Assembly (NCBI RefSeq): GCF_003951285.1
Contig: NZ_RXFQ01000001.1
Coordinates: forward strand, 124,001 to 188,000
Length of the DNA stretch: 64,000 nucleotides
Reading direction: 5' to 3'
Source: Variovorax beijingensis
Lineage (GTDB): Bacteria > Pseudomonadota > Gammaproteobacteria > Burkholderiales > Burkholderiaceae_C
Below are positions 20,829 to 29,314 of the stretch, piece by piece. The notes under the pieces were generated by a model. That model had not been told where the DNA came from, made no database searches, and saw nothing but the letters and a program-made list of their open reading frames with translations. Position numbers and translations under genes: made by a program. Position 1 is the stretch's first letter; every line of letters begins with the position of its first letter.

Positions 20829-22121
20829 TCACAGACTGCAGGTTCTGAAGCCGAAGAAGCCTTCGTCGCGGCCGGGCAGCGCAAAGCTGCGGCGGCGCGG
20901 CGAACGCAAGCGCGAGCGGGTCGCGAACGAAGCGCCGCGCAGCACGCGCGCCTCGCCGAATGCGGGCACGGGATCGAACTCGCTGCCCGCGCTCCAGGGA
21001 TCGGCGCGAAAGCCGGGCCAGGGCCGCAGCGTACCCGCGGTCCACTCGTGCACGTCGGCCCAACGGAATCCGCGCCGTGCCGCCGTGTGCGCCGCAATTT
21101 CCCACTCGACCTCGGTCGCGATGCGCCGGCCGGCCCAGCGCGCCCAGGCGTCGGCCTCCCACCAGCTCAGGTGCACCGCGCTGTGGTGGCCGGCCGCACG
21201 CACCGTGGCACCAAAACGGTGCTGCAGCACCGAGCCACCGGTGCCGTTGCGCGCGACACCGATCTGCTCGACATGGCGCGGCCCGCGGCGCCCTTCGATC
21301 TGCGAGGCCAGCCAGCGCCAGCCCTGCGGATGCCAGAACTCCTCGCGGTCGTAGCCGCCCTCGTCGACGAATTCGATGAACTGGCTCCAGGTCACGGGCT
21401 GGGCGTCGATCTCGAACTCGGGCACCTCGACGCGGTGCGCGCCCTGCTCCTGCGCGAAGGCGAACCCGCAGCCCTCGGGCAGGCCGAGCTCCCATTGCGT
21501 GGCCGGCAGCAGCAGCGGCTCGCGCGTGACGGCCGCGGGCATCGGCTCGATGCCCAGCGGCAGCCCCAGCGTCTGCGCCATCACGATGAACTGCTCGCCG
21601 CGCAGGTCTTCATGGAAGAGCGCAAGGCGGTAGAAGTACAGCCCCGGATCGGTCTCGGCCGCATGCTCGAGCAGTTCGAGCGTGCTCTCCAGCGTTTCGA
21701 GCAGGTAGGCCTTGGTCTGGGCCAAGTCCGGCAGGCCGGGCGACCAGCGCTGCGCGGGGGCTGACTGGGCCGGATTCCACCAGTCGTCGGCAGCGGGCTC
21801 GATGGCGGCCAGCCGGGTCGGCCGCACCGGGCAGTCTGCGCCGAAGGCACGCTGGGTGTTGCGCCCGATCCACCATTCGGCGAACCAGCCGATGTGTCCG
21901 GCCAGCCAGAGCGGCGGCACCACGCCCGCATCGCCCGTGCGCTCCACCGCAAGCGCGGGCGATCCCAGCGCATCTTCGTAGAGCGACAACAGGTGGAGCG
22001 TGTGGTTGCGCGCATCGATCAGGGCCAGCGAGAGCAGTTCGCGGCCGGCGCGCTGCATGTCGGGCGAATCGATGGAGTACGGCAATCCCGCGGGCAACAG
22101 GGGCGGCGACGACGGCGGCAT
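20829..22121 (-). CDS. SenA/EgtB-like nonheme-iron enzyme (DinB plus FGE-sulfatase domains)
   Basis: The 430-residue protein has a DinB-like N-terminal half (SLALIDARNHTLHLL, LWLAGHIGWFAEWWIGRN) and a C-terminal formylglycine-generating-enzyme fold (RHVEQIGVARNGTGG, SWWEADAWARWAGRRIATEVEWE, RGASFATRSRL). The EgtB/SenA family joins cysteine, gamma-glutamylcysteine or a selenosugar to hercynine in ergothioneine or selenoneine synthesis. The iron site should read HxxxHxE; here H170 is followed by R174 (HEDLRGE, codon CGC), while H76 in the AGHIGW motif is kept. No methyltransferase, glycosyltransferase or selD homologue is nearby. It may be a diverged paralogue with altered or lost catalysis. 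Confidence 0.8.
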   Translation of the reverse strand: MPPSSPPLLPAGLPYSIDSPDMQRAGRELLSLALIDARNHTLHLLSLYEDALGSPALAVERTGDAGVVPPLWLAGHIGWFAEWWIGRNTQRAFGADCPVRPTRLAAIEPAADDWWNPAQSAPAQRWSPGLPDLAQTKAYLLETLESTLELLEHAAETDPGLYFYRLALFHEDLRGEQFIVMAQTLGLPLGIEPMPAAVTREPLLLPATQWELGLPEGCGFAFAQEQGAHRVEVPEFEIDAQPVTWSQFIEFVDEGGYDREEFWHPQGWRWLASQIEGRRGPRHVEQIGVARNGTGGSVLQHRFGATVRAAGHHSAVHLSWWEADAWARWAGRRIATEVEWEIAAHTAARRGFRWADVHEWTAGTLRPWPGFRADPWSAGSEFDPVPAFGEARVLRGASFATRSRLRSPRRRSFALPGRDEGFFGFRTCSL

Positions 22122-22319
22122 GTTTCATTATCGCGAGCCATCGCACCATCGCGGCGCATTGCGCCCGCGCCTACGGGAATACACCGCCCGGCCCGGTCCG
22201 AAAACGGCTTCCCGCGCCGATAAAATCGCGCGTCCGCCGAAAGCCCCCGGACCGCCGCTTGCCGGCGGCGCCCGGCCCGCTTTTGCATCCAAGCATCCAT
22301 TTCCTCTCTGGAGAAGAGC

Positions 22320-22919
22320 ATGAATTTCCTGCTCAGATTTTCGCGCGCGGTCGATTGGCTCAATGGCCAGATCGGCAAGTACGTGATCTGGCTCATCCTT
22401 GCGTCCACGGTGATCAGCGCCGTCAACGCCGTGGTTCGAAAGGCCTTCAACATCAGCTCCAACGCCTTTCTCGAGGTCCAGTGGTACCTGTTCGCCGCGT
22501 CCTTCCTGATTGCCGCGGGCTACACCCTGCTGAACCAGGAACACGTGAAGGTCGACGTGCTTGTCAGCCGCCTGTCCAAGCGCGGACAGATCTGGGTCGA
22601 CATCATCGGCTTCGTCTTTTTTCTCACGCCGTTCTGCTTTGCCGTCCTCTGGTATGGCATTCCGTTCTTCCTGCAGGGCTACCGTTCGGGCGAAATGTCG
22701 AACAACGCCGGGGGCCTCGTGCGCTGGCCGGTCTACGCGATGATCCCGCTGGGCTTCTCGCTGCTGATGCTGCAGGGGTGGTCCGAACTGATCAAGCGCA
22801 TCGCCTTCCTCCAGGGCCGGATCGAAGATCCGACGTCGAAGCGGGGAGAAAAGACGGCTGAAGAAGAGCTCGCCGAGTCGATCCGCCGGCTGGCCGAAGC
22901 CCAAACCAAATCCAGCTGA
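22320..22919 (+). CDS. dctQ: TRAP transporter small permease subunit
   Basis: This 199-residue inner-membrane protein has four hydrophobic segments and the DctQ-family EVQWYLFAASFLIAAGYTLL segment. It ends in a charged cytoplasmic tail rich in Glu and Lys. The ATG follows a GGAG site by 7 bases. It helps the large subunit drive sodium-dependent uptake of an organic acid. Eleven bases separate it from dctM. Confidence 0.9.
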   Translation: MNFLLRFSRAVDWLNGQIGKYVIWLILASTVISAVNAVVRKAFNISSNAFLEVQWYLFAASFLIAAGYTLLNQEHVKVDVLVSRLSKRGQIWVDIIGFVFFLTPFCFAVLWYGIPFFLQGYRSGEMSNNAGGLVRWPVYAMIPLGFSLLMLQGWSELIKRIAFLQGRIEDPTSKRGEKTAEEELAESIRRLAEAQTKSS

Positions 22920-22930
22920 ACCGGAACATC

Positions 22931-24730
22931 ATGGAATTCATTGTCCAGAACTACGCCCCGCTGATGTTTGCGGGCCTGATCTGCTTTCTGCTGGTCGGTT
23001 TCCCCGTTGCCTTCAGCCTTGGCGCCTGCGGGCTGTTCTTCGGCTTCGTCGGCGTCGAGCTCGGGCTGTTGCCCGAAGCCCTGCTGCAGGCCATGCCGCT
23101 GCGGCTGTTCGGCATCATGCAGAACGACACGCTGCTGGCGATTCCGTTTTTCACGCTCATGGGGCTGATCCTCGAGCGCAGCGGCATGGCCGAAGACCTG
23201 CTCGAGACCATCGGCCAGCTGTTCGGCCCGATCCGCGGCGGCCTGGCGCTGGCCGTGGTGTTCGTGGGTGCGCTGCTCGCGGCGACCACGGGCGTGGTGG
23301 CCGCCTCGGTGATCTCGATGGGCCTGATCTCGCTGCCGATCATGATGCGCTACGGCTACGACCGGCGCCTGGCAACGGGGGTGATCGCAGCCTCGGGCAC
23401 GCTGGCGCAGATCATTCCGCCCTCGCTGGTGCTGATCATCCTGGCCGACCAGCTCGGCCGCAGCGTCGGCGACATGTACAAGGGCGCCTTCCTGCCCGGC
23501 TTCCTGCTGATGGGCATGTATGCCGGCTACGTGATCCTGCTCGCCCTGTTCAAGCCTTCGTGGGTGCCGGCCCTGCCGCCGGAAGCACGCACGCTGCGCG
23601 AGGACAACGGCAAGAGCGGCGGCCCCTCGCTGCTGGTGCTCACGGCGGTCTGCGTCGTGGCCTCGGTATGGTTCGCCCGGCACATTGCCGACATCCACAC
23701 CTGGTGGAAGGGCGAAGAAGTCACGAGCGTGGCCACCGACGAGACCATCGTGGTGTCAATGTGCGCCGGCGTGCTGCTGGCGCTGGTCATCGCCGTCGTC
23801 AACCGCGTCACGCGCCTGGGCCTGCTCTCGCGCATGGCCGAGCGCGTGACCTTCGTGCTCATTCCCCCGCTGCTGCTGATCTTCCTCGTGCTCGGCACCA
23901 TCTTCCTGGGTGTTGCCACCCCGACCGAAGGCGGAGCGATGGGCGCGATAGGCGCGCTGATCATGGCCACGGTGCGCCGGCGAATGAGCATGTCGCTGCT
24001 CAAGCAGGCGCTCAACACCACCACCAAGCTGTCGTGCTTCGTGGTGTTCATCCTGATCGGCGCCACGATCTTCGGCCTGGTGTTCCAGGGCGTGGACGGA
24101 CCGCGCTGGGTGGAGCACCTGCTGGCCAAGGTACCGGGCGGCCAGCTGGGCTTCCTGATCGTGGTGAACGTCATGGTGTTCTTCCTGGCGTTCTTCCTCG
24201 ACTTCTTCGAGCTGTCGTTCATCGTGGTGCCGCTGCTGGCGCCGGTGGCCGACAAGCTGGGCATCGACCTGATCTGGTTCGGCGTGCTGCTGGCGGTGAA
24301 CATGCAGACTTCGTTCATGCACCCGCCGTTCGGCTTTGCGCTGTTCTACCTGCGCAGCGTGGCGCCGACCAAGGCCTACAAGGACCGCGTCACGGGCCAG
24401 CAGATCGAGCCGGTCAGCACCATGCAGATCTACTGGGGCGCCGTGCCGTTCCTGCTGATCCAGCTCACGATGGTCGGCCTGATCATCGCGTTCCCGGGCA
24501 TCGTGTCGAGCGGGCTGGACGAGAAGGAGGTCTATGACCTCGACAAGGTCATGCGCGAGATGGAAGCCAACATGCCGGGCACCACGCCCGAGGTGCCGGC
24601 GCCCGAAGTACCGGCTCCCGATGCGGGTGGCGCGCCGGCGCCTGCGCCGGAAACCGGAGCTTCGGCCCCTGCGGCCGAGGACGATCCGATGAAGGCCATG
24701 CTGGAATCGATGGAGCGGGACAAGAAATAG
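22931..24730 (+). CDS. dctM: TRAP transporter large permease subunit
   Basis: This 599-residue membrane protein is the ion-coupled channel subunit. It shows the DctM motifs AIPFFTLMGLILERSGMAEDLLE, TTGVVAASVISMGLISLPIM, ATPTEGGAMGAIGALIM and NMQTSFMHPPFGFALFYLR. It is longer than the common 430-residue DctM and belongs to the large mannitol/chloroaromatic-type group. The last 55 residues form a Pro/Ala-rich tail (VPAPEVPAP and similar) ending in a charged stretch, probably cytoplasmic. It is convergent with the binding-protein gene; a bidirectional terminator separates them. Confidence 0.92.
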   Translation: MEFIVQNYAPLMFAGLICFLLVGFPVAFSLGACGLFFGFVGVELGLLPEALLQAMPLRLFGIMQNDTLLAIPFFTLMGLILERSGMAEDLLETIGQLFGPIRGGLALAVVFVGALLAATTGVVAASVISMGLISLPIMMRYGYDRRLATGVIAASGTLAQIIPPSLVLIILADQLGRSVGDMYKGAFLPGFLLMGMYAGYVILLALFKPSWVPALPPEARTLREDNGKSGGPSLLVLTAVCVVASVWFARHIADIHTWWKGEEVTSVATDETIVVSMCAGVLLALVIAVVNRVTRLGLLSRMAERVTFVLIPPLLLIFLVLGTIFLGVATPTEGGAMGAIGALIMATVRRRMSMSLLKQALNTTTKLSCFVVFILIGATIFGLVFQGVDGPRWVEHLLAKVPGGQLGFLIVVNVMVFFLAFFLDFFELSFIVVPLLAPVADKLGIDLIWFGVLLAVNMQTSFMHPPFGFALFYLRSVAPTKAYKDRVTGQQIEPVSTMQIYWGAVPFLLIQLTMVGLIIAFPGIVSSGLDEKEVYDLDKVMREMEANMPGTTPEVPAPEVPAPDAGGAPAPAPETGASAPAAEDDPMKAMLESMERDKK

Positions 24731-24774
24731 CCCGCCCCCTGGTTCCAGGCCCGCGCACCGCGCGGGCCGCAGAC

Positions 24775-24808
24775 AAAAAAAAGCCCGCGCGATGCGGGCT
24801 TTTTCTTT
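24775..24808. terminator. Bidirectional intrinsic terminator between dctM and dctP
   Basis: AGCCCGC (24782-24788) pairs with GCGGGCT (24794-24800) around a five-base loop. Eight As precede the stem and a T-rich tract follows it, so it can stop transcription from both converging genes. Confidence 0.88.
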
Positions 24809-24828
24809 GCCGGGCCGAAGCCCGCGGA

Positions 24829-25911
24829 TCAGAGCTTCTGCTTGGACATGAAGTTGTCGAAGGCCGATTCGGCGAAGCGGAACCACAGCACCTGGTCGCG
24901 CTGGAAGGTGCGCAGGTCGGCGTAGATCTTCTTCCACTCGGGGCTCTTGGCACCGTTCTCGGCGAACACTTCCATCGAGGCCTTGAAGGAGGCGTCGAGC
25001 ACGGCCTGCGAGAACGGCAGCACCTTGGTCTTGGACGCCACCAGCTGCTTCAGCGCGGTGGGGTTCAGCGCGTCGTACTTGGCGAGCATGTCGGACGAAG
25101 CCACGGCCGCAGCCGCTTCCACGATGGCCTTGTTCTCGGCCGAGAGGCCGTCGAACGCCTTCTGGTTGATGAAGAAGTCCACTTCCGGACCGCCTTCCCA
25201 CCAGCCAGGGTAGTAGTAGAACGGCGCCACCTTGTTGAAGCCGAGCTTCTGGTCGTCATAGGGTCCGACCCACTCGGCGGCATCCAGCGTGCCCTTTTCG
25301 AGCGACTGGTAGATCTCGCCGCCGGGGATGCTCTGGGGCACCGCGCCCAGCTTGGTCATGACGTCGCCGATGAGACCGCCGCCCAGGCGCATCTTCATGC
25401 CCTTGAAATCGGCCGGCGACTTGATTTCCTTGCGGTACCAGCCGCCCATCTGGCAGCCCGTGTTGCCGCCGGCGAAGCTCAGCATGTTGTACTTGGCGTA
25501 GAACTCGTTCATGAGCTTGCGGCCATTGCCGTGCATCATCCACGCGTTCATCTGGCGCGAGTTCAGGCCGAACGGAATGGCCGAGCCCAGCGCGAACGCG
25601 GGGTTCTTGCCGTAGAAGTAGTAAGGCACGGTGTGGCACATCTCGACCGAGCCGTTCTGCACGCCGTCCACCACGCCGAAGGGAGGCATCAGCTCGCCGC
25701 CGGCATGAACCGAGATTTCGAACTTGCCGCCCGACATGGCCCTGACCGCCTTGGCGAAGACTTCCGCGCCGCCGTAGATGGTGTCGAGCGACTTGGGAAA
25801 GCTCGATGCCAGGCGCCAGCGGACGGCCGCCTGCGCATGAACTGCGGGCGCAATGCCGGCGGCCAGAACGCCGGCGATGCCGGCGTTTTTGATGAGGGAA
25901 CGACGATCCAT
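24829..25911 (-). CDS. dctP: TRAP transporter substrate-binding protein (TakP/FcbT1-like)
   Basis: This is a 360-residue exported binding protein. The N-terminus (MDRRSLIKNAGIAGVLAAG to AVHAQ) has a twin-arginine-like RRSLIK motif. The mature part (LASSFPKSLDTIYGGAEVFAKAV, GGELMPPFGVVDGVQNGSVEM, EWVGPYDDQKLGFNKVAPFYYYPGWWEGG) fits the family that includes alpha-keto-acid-binding TakP and FcbT1. A GGAG site precedes the ATG. It is encoded opposite to dctQM, facing them tail to tail, which is unusual because TRAP genes normally share one operon. Its leader contains a terminator-like hairpin. Confidence 0.9.
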   Translation of the reverse strand: MDRRSLIKNAGIAGVLAAGIAPAVHAQAAVRWRLASSFPKSLDTIYGGAEVFAKAVRAMSGGKFEISVHAGGELMPPFGVVDGVQNGSVEMCHTVPYYFYGKNPAFALGSAIPFGLNSRQMNAWMMHGNGRKLMNEFYAKYNMLSFAGGNTGCQMGGWYRKEIKSPADFKGMKMRLGGGLIGDVMTKLGAVPQSIPGGEIYQSLEKGTLDAAEWVGPYDDQKLGFNKVAPFYYYPGWWEGGPEVDFFINQKAFDGLSAENKAIVEAAAAVASSDMLAKYDALNPTALKQLVASKTKVLPFSQAVLDASFKASMEVFAENGAKSPEWKKIYADLRTFQRDQVLWFRFAESAFDNFMSKQKL

Positions 25912-25930
25912 TGAATTCACTCCGAGTGCA

Positions 25931-25962
25931 TTGGAAAAAACGAAACGCGGCTTGTGGCCGCG
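25931..25962 (-). terminator. Terminator-like hairpin in the dctP leader, downstream of dxs
   Basis: On the minus strand CGCGGC (25962-25957) pairs with GCCGCG (25951-25946), followed by TTTCGTTTTTT. It lies about 60 bases past the dxs stop and only 20 bases before the dctP start codon. An ATAAG-N5-CTTAT inverted repeat (25975-25989) and a TACAAT-like hexamer lie just upstream. It can end the dxs operon, but any dctP transcript starting upstream would have to pass it. Confidence 0.7.
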
Positions 25963-26023
25963 TCGAGGACTTTGATAAGTCTTGCTTATTGTAAAAACGC
26001 GCTTACACGCGGCCGGCGGGGGT

Positions 26024-27925
26024 TTACCCTGCGGCAGCGCCGAAGCGCTGCGTGATCGAGGCGGCAATGCCGGCCGCATCGAGCCCGATAGACGCGAGCA
26101 ATTTGCCCGGATCGCCGTGCTCGATGAAGCGGTCGGGCAGGCCCAGCTGCAGCACCGGCTTTTGCATATTGGCCGCCTGCAGCGCCTCGAGCACCGCGCT
26201 GCCCGCGCCGCCCATGACGGCGCCCTCTTCGAGCGTGACGATGGCGTCATGCGTGCCCGCCACCTTCAGCAGCAGCTCCACATCGAGCGGCTTGGCCCAG
26301 CGCATGTTGACCACCGTGGCGTCGAGCGATTCGGCCGCCGTGAGCGCAGGGTACAGCAGGGTGCCGAAGGCGAGGATGGCGATGCGCTTGCCCTCGCGGC
26401 GCACTTCGCCCTTGCCGAACGGCAGCGCGTCGAGCGCGAGGTGCGGCACCACGCCCGCACCGGCCCCGCGCGGATAGCGCACGGCCACCGGGTGGTTCTG
26501 CTCGTAGGCGCTCGACAGCAGCTGGCGGCACTCGCGCTCGTCGGCCGGGCAGGCAATGCTCATGTTGGGAATGCAGCGCAGGAACGGAATGTCGTAGGCG
26601 CCCGCGTGCGTGGCGCCGTCGGCGCCCACGAGGCCGGCGCGGTCGAGTGCGAACACCACCGGCAGGTTCTGGATCGCGACGTCGTGGATCAGCTGGTCGT
26701 ACGCGCGCTGCAGGAAGGTCGAATAGATCGCCACCACCGGCTTCAAGCCCTCGCAGGCAAGGCCCGCCGCGAAGGTGACGGCATGCTGCTCGGCAATGCC
26801 GACGTCGTAGTAGCGGTCGGGAAAGCGCTGCTCGAACTCGACCAGCCCCGAGCCTTCGCGCATGGCCGGCGTGATGCCCACCAGCCGGCCGTCGTGCGCG
26901 GCCATGTCGCAGAGCCACTGGCCGAAGACCTGCGTGAAGGTCTGCTTGGCCACCGCGGTGGACTTGACCAGCCCGACCTGCGGATCGAACTTGCCGGGCC
27001 CGTGGTAGGCCACCGGGTCGGCCTCGGCCAGCTTGTAGCCCTGCCCCTTCTTGGTGACCACGTGCAGGAACTGCGGGCCGTCCAGGTGCTTGAGGTTCTC
27101 GAGCGTGGGCACCAGCGAATCGAGGTCGTGGCCGTCGATGGGGCCGACATAGTTGAAGCCGAACTGCTCGAACAGCGTGGCCGGCACCACCATGCCCTTG
27201 GCATGCTGCTCGAAGCGCTTGGCCAGCTCGAACAGCGGCGGCGCGGCACGCAGCACGCTCTTGCCGACGTTCTTGGCCGCGGCGTAGAAGTTGCCGCTCA
27301 TGAGCTGCGCGAGGTAGCGGTTGAGCGCGCCCACGGGCGGGCTGATCGACATGTCGTTGTCGTTCAGGATCACCAGCAGCTTGCAGTCGCAGACGCCGGC
27401 GTTGTTGAGCGCCTCGAAGGCCATGCCGGCCGTGAGTGCGCCGTCGCCGATGATGGCCACGGAATGGCGGTCTTCGCCCTTCTGCTTGGCCGCCATCGCC
27501 ATGCCGAGCGCGGCCGAGATACTGGTCGACGAGTGCGCGGTACCGAAGGTGTCGTATTCGCTCTCGCTGCGCTGCGGAAAGCCCGAGATGCCGCCGATCT
27601 GCCGCAGCGTGGGCATGCGCTCGCGCCGGCCCGTGAGGATCTTGTGCGGATAGGTCTGGTGGCCCACGTCCCACACCAGGCGATCGTGCGGCGTGTTGAA
27701 CACATGGTGCAGCGCGACCGTGAGTTCGACCGTGCCGAGGTTGGAGCTCAGGTGGCCGCCGGTGCGCGAGACGTTGTCGAGCACGCAGGCGCGCACCTCG
27801 GCCGCCAGCTGCCTGAGCTGGGCGCGGTCGAACTGGCGGATCGGCGATGGATCGTGAAGCGTGGGAAGCAGCGCAGCCATGGGGGGAACGTCGTGGGTCT
27901 TCTTGTCCATCTGTGAGTTGTTCAT
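26024..27925 (-). CDS. dxs: 1-Deoxy-D-xylulose-5-phosphate synthase
   Basis: The 633-residue thiamine-diphosphate enzyme condenses pyruvate and glyceraldehyde 3-phosphate, the first step of the MEP isoprenoid pathway. Visible motifs are the catalytic His in [16 protein letters not shown], the TPP site [18 protein letters not shown] with NDNDMSIS, the pyrimidine-domain [18 protein letters not shown] and the C-terminal [11 protein letters not shown]. The ATG at 27925 overlaps the ispA stop (ATGA). Other in-frame ATGs at 27910 and 27880 would also give a full-length enzyme. It is the third gene of xseB-ispA-dxs, a common arrangement in betaproteobacteria. Confidence 0.96.
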   Translation of the reverse strand: MNNSQMDKKTHDVPPMAALLPTLHDPSPIRQFDRAQLRQLAAEVRACVLDNVSRTGGHLSSNLGTVELTVALHHVFNTPHDRLVWDVGHQTYPHKILTGRRERMPTLRQIGGISGFPQRSESEYDTFGTAHSSTSISAALGMAMAAKQKGEDRHSVAIIGDGALTAGMAFEALNNAGVCDCKLLVILNDNDMSISPPVGALNRYLAQLMSGNFYAAAKNVGKSVLRAAPPLFELAKRFEQHAKGMVVPATLFEQFGFNYVGPIDGHDLDSLVPTLENLKHLDGPQFLHVVTKKGQGYKLAEADPVAYHGPGKFDPQVGLVKSTAVAKQTFTQVFGQWLCDMAAHDGRLVGITPAMREGSGLVEFEQRFPDRYYDVGIAEQHAVTFAAGLACEGLKPVVAIYSTFLQRAYDQLIHDVAIQNLPVVFALDRAGLVGADGATHAGAYDIPFLRCIPNMSIACPADERECRQLLSSAYEQNHPVAVRYPRGAGAGVVPHLALDALPFGKGEVRREGKRIAILAFGTLLYPALTAAESLDATVVNMRWAKPLDVELLLKVAGTHDAIVTLEEGAVMGGAGSAVLEALQAANMQKPVLQLGLPDRFIEHGDPGKLLASIGLDAAGIAASITQRFGAAAG

Positions 27926-28839
27926 CGGTCGCGGTCGACGACCATGTGGGCCAGCGCGCGCAAGGCCGCGGTGTCGGCAAGGCCGCTGCGGTCCAGCGCC
28001 GCAAGCGATTCGGCCAGCAGCTGCCTCGCCTGCGCACGCGCGCCGTCGAGGCCCCACAGCGAAACATAGGTGGGCTTGTCGGCGGCCGCATCCTTGCCGG
28101 CCGTCTTGCCGAGGGTCTGCGAATCGGCCGTGACGTCGAGGATGTCGTCGACCACCTGGAACGCCAGGCCGATGGCGGCCCCGTAGTCGCGCAGCGCGAC
28201 CAACGCGGCGGGCGCCACGGCCCCGGCACAGGCCGCGCCCATCTCGACGCTGCCCTGCAGCAGCGCGCCGGTCTTCAGGCGATGCATTTCACGCAGCTGC
28301 GCTTCGTCCAGCGCCAGGCCCACGCTGGCCAGGTCGATGGCCTGCCCGCCTGCCATGCCCTGGCTGCCCGCGGCGCGCGCGAGCAGCCGGCACAGCGTGG
28401 CCTGGATCGATGCGGGAATCTCGCCGTCGTCGGGTGTCAGCAGCTCGAAGGCCAGTGCCTGCAGGGCGTCGCCGGCCAGCAGCGCGTCGGCTTCGCCGTA
28501 CTTCACGTGGACGGTGGGCTTGCCTCGCCGCAGCACGTCGTTGTCCATGCTCGGCAGGTCGTCGTGCACCAGCGAGTAGGCATGGATCAGCTCGGTTGCG
28601 CAGGCCGCGCGCAACGCCGCGGCCGCATTGCCGCCGACCGCTTCGCTCGCCGCCAGCACCAGGAGCGGCCGCAGCCGCTTGCCGCCGTCGAGCACGGCAT
28701 AGCGCATGGCATCGCCGAGCAGCACCGGCGCATCGACGCCGACCCAGCGCGACAGCGCCGCCTCGACGCGCGCCAGGTGCGGGTCGCTCCAGCTGGCCAG
28801 GCGCGCGGCGTCCCACCCCACCAAGTCAACCGCGCTCAT
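27922..28839 (-). CDS. ispA: Polyprenyl synthetase, farnesyl diphosphate synthase type
   Basis: The 305-residue prenyltransferase has the first aspartate-rich motif DDLPSMDND and the second DDILD, plus [11 protein letters not shown] and GQAIDL. It extends dimethylallyl diphosphate with isopentenyl diphosphate to geranyl and farnesyl diphosphate. Its start overlaps the xseB stop and its end overlaps the dxs start, both ATGA, tying precursor synthesis and chain elongation together. Confidence 0.94.
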   Translation of the reverse strand: MSAVDLVGWDAARLASWSDPHLARVEAALSRWVGVDAPVLLGDAMRYAVLDGGKRLRPLLVLAASEAVGGNAAAALRAACATELIHAYSLVHDDLPSMDNDVLRRGKPTVHVKYGEADALLAGDALQALAFELLTPDDGEIPASIQATLCRLLARAAGSQGMAGGQAIDLASVGLALDEAQLREMHRLKTGALLQGSVEMGAACAGAVAPAALVALRDYGAAIGLAFQVVDDILDVTADSQTLGKTAGKDAAADKPTYVSLWGLDGARAQARQLLAESLAALDRSGLADTAALRALAHMVVDRDR

Positions 28840-29102
28840 TCGGCGGTCCAGGGCTTGAGGCTGCCCGCGTCGAGCACCTTGATCTGGTCTTCGACCGCCT
28901 GGAGCTTTTCGCGGCAGAAGGCGAGCAGCGCCGCGCCGCGCTGGTAGCTGCCAAGCAGCTGGTCGAGCGGCAATTGGCCCGACTCGAGTTCTGCAACCAA
29001 TTGTTCCAACTCCTGGAGCCCGGCTTCGTAGCTGGCCGGCAGCGGCCCCGTGTCGGGCGTGGCGGCCGGGCTGGACGTGGCGGAAGAAGGAACCTTGGGC
29101 AT
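28836..29102 (-). CDS. xseB: Exodeoxyribonuclease VII small subunit
   Basis: This 88-residue protein has the XseB core [37 protein letters not shown]. This helical hairpin binds the XseA large subunit for processive single-strand DNA degradation. The start at 29102 gives a normal-length product with a short Ser/Thr-rich leader; the frame stays open further upstream without a ribosome site. The xseB-ispA-dxs order is widely conserved. Confidence 0.92.
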   Translation of the reverse strand: MPKVPSSATSSPAATPDTGPLPASYEAGLQELEQLVAELESGQLPLDQLLGSYQRGAALLAFCREKLQAVEDQIKVLDAGSLKPWTAE

Positions 29103-29197
29103 GCGAGCGAACGAGTGTGAAACCGCGCATTTTAGGACGGGGAAGCAAACGGCCGCCGGCATGCAGCGCGCCACGGGCACTGCGCGGCCCCCTTGGG

Positions 29198-29203
29198 TAC
29201 AAT
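29198..29203 (+). promoter_or_regulatory. Candidate -10 hexamer upstream of the Rieske oxygenase gene
   Basis: TACAAT stands out in a GC-rich region about 112 bases upstream of the start codon. No good -35 hexamer is visible. Transcription from here would include the hairpin-rich leader at 29216-29285. Confidence 0.4.
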
Positions 29204-29215
29204 CCTGGCTTCCCA

Positions 29216-29285
29216 TGCCGGCCAACCCGGCACAACTCTTCGGGCCGTCGCCTTCCAGACGGCGCCTTCCGTCTTTCTTTTTTTC
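29216..29285 (+). promoter_or_regulatory. Attenuator- or riboswitch-like leader with mutually exclusive hairpins
   Basis: A first hairpin is TGCCGG-N5-CCGGCA (29216-29232). Segment GCCGTC (29244-29249) can pair with GACGGC (29258-29263). The overlapping AGACGG (29257-29262) can instead pair with CCGTCT (29269-29274), followed by TTCTTTTTTTC, an intrinsic terminator. The two pairings exclude each other. The gene upstream (xseB) is on the other strand, so this terminator sits inside the leader of the Rieske gene or ends a small RNA. Confidence 0.55.
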
Positions 29286-29314
29286 TCCCTGTGGGGAGCT
29301 TGGTCAGGTCCTCC

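Noticed and set aside
22122..22319. Possible small RNA or riboswitch upstream of dctQ
   Set aside because: A CCGCCG-N5-CGGCGG hairpin and a TAAAAT hexamer at 22221 exist, but there is no terminator or alternative pairing; it looks like a normal divergent promoter region.
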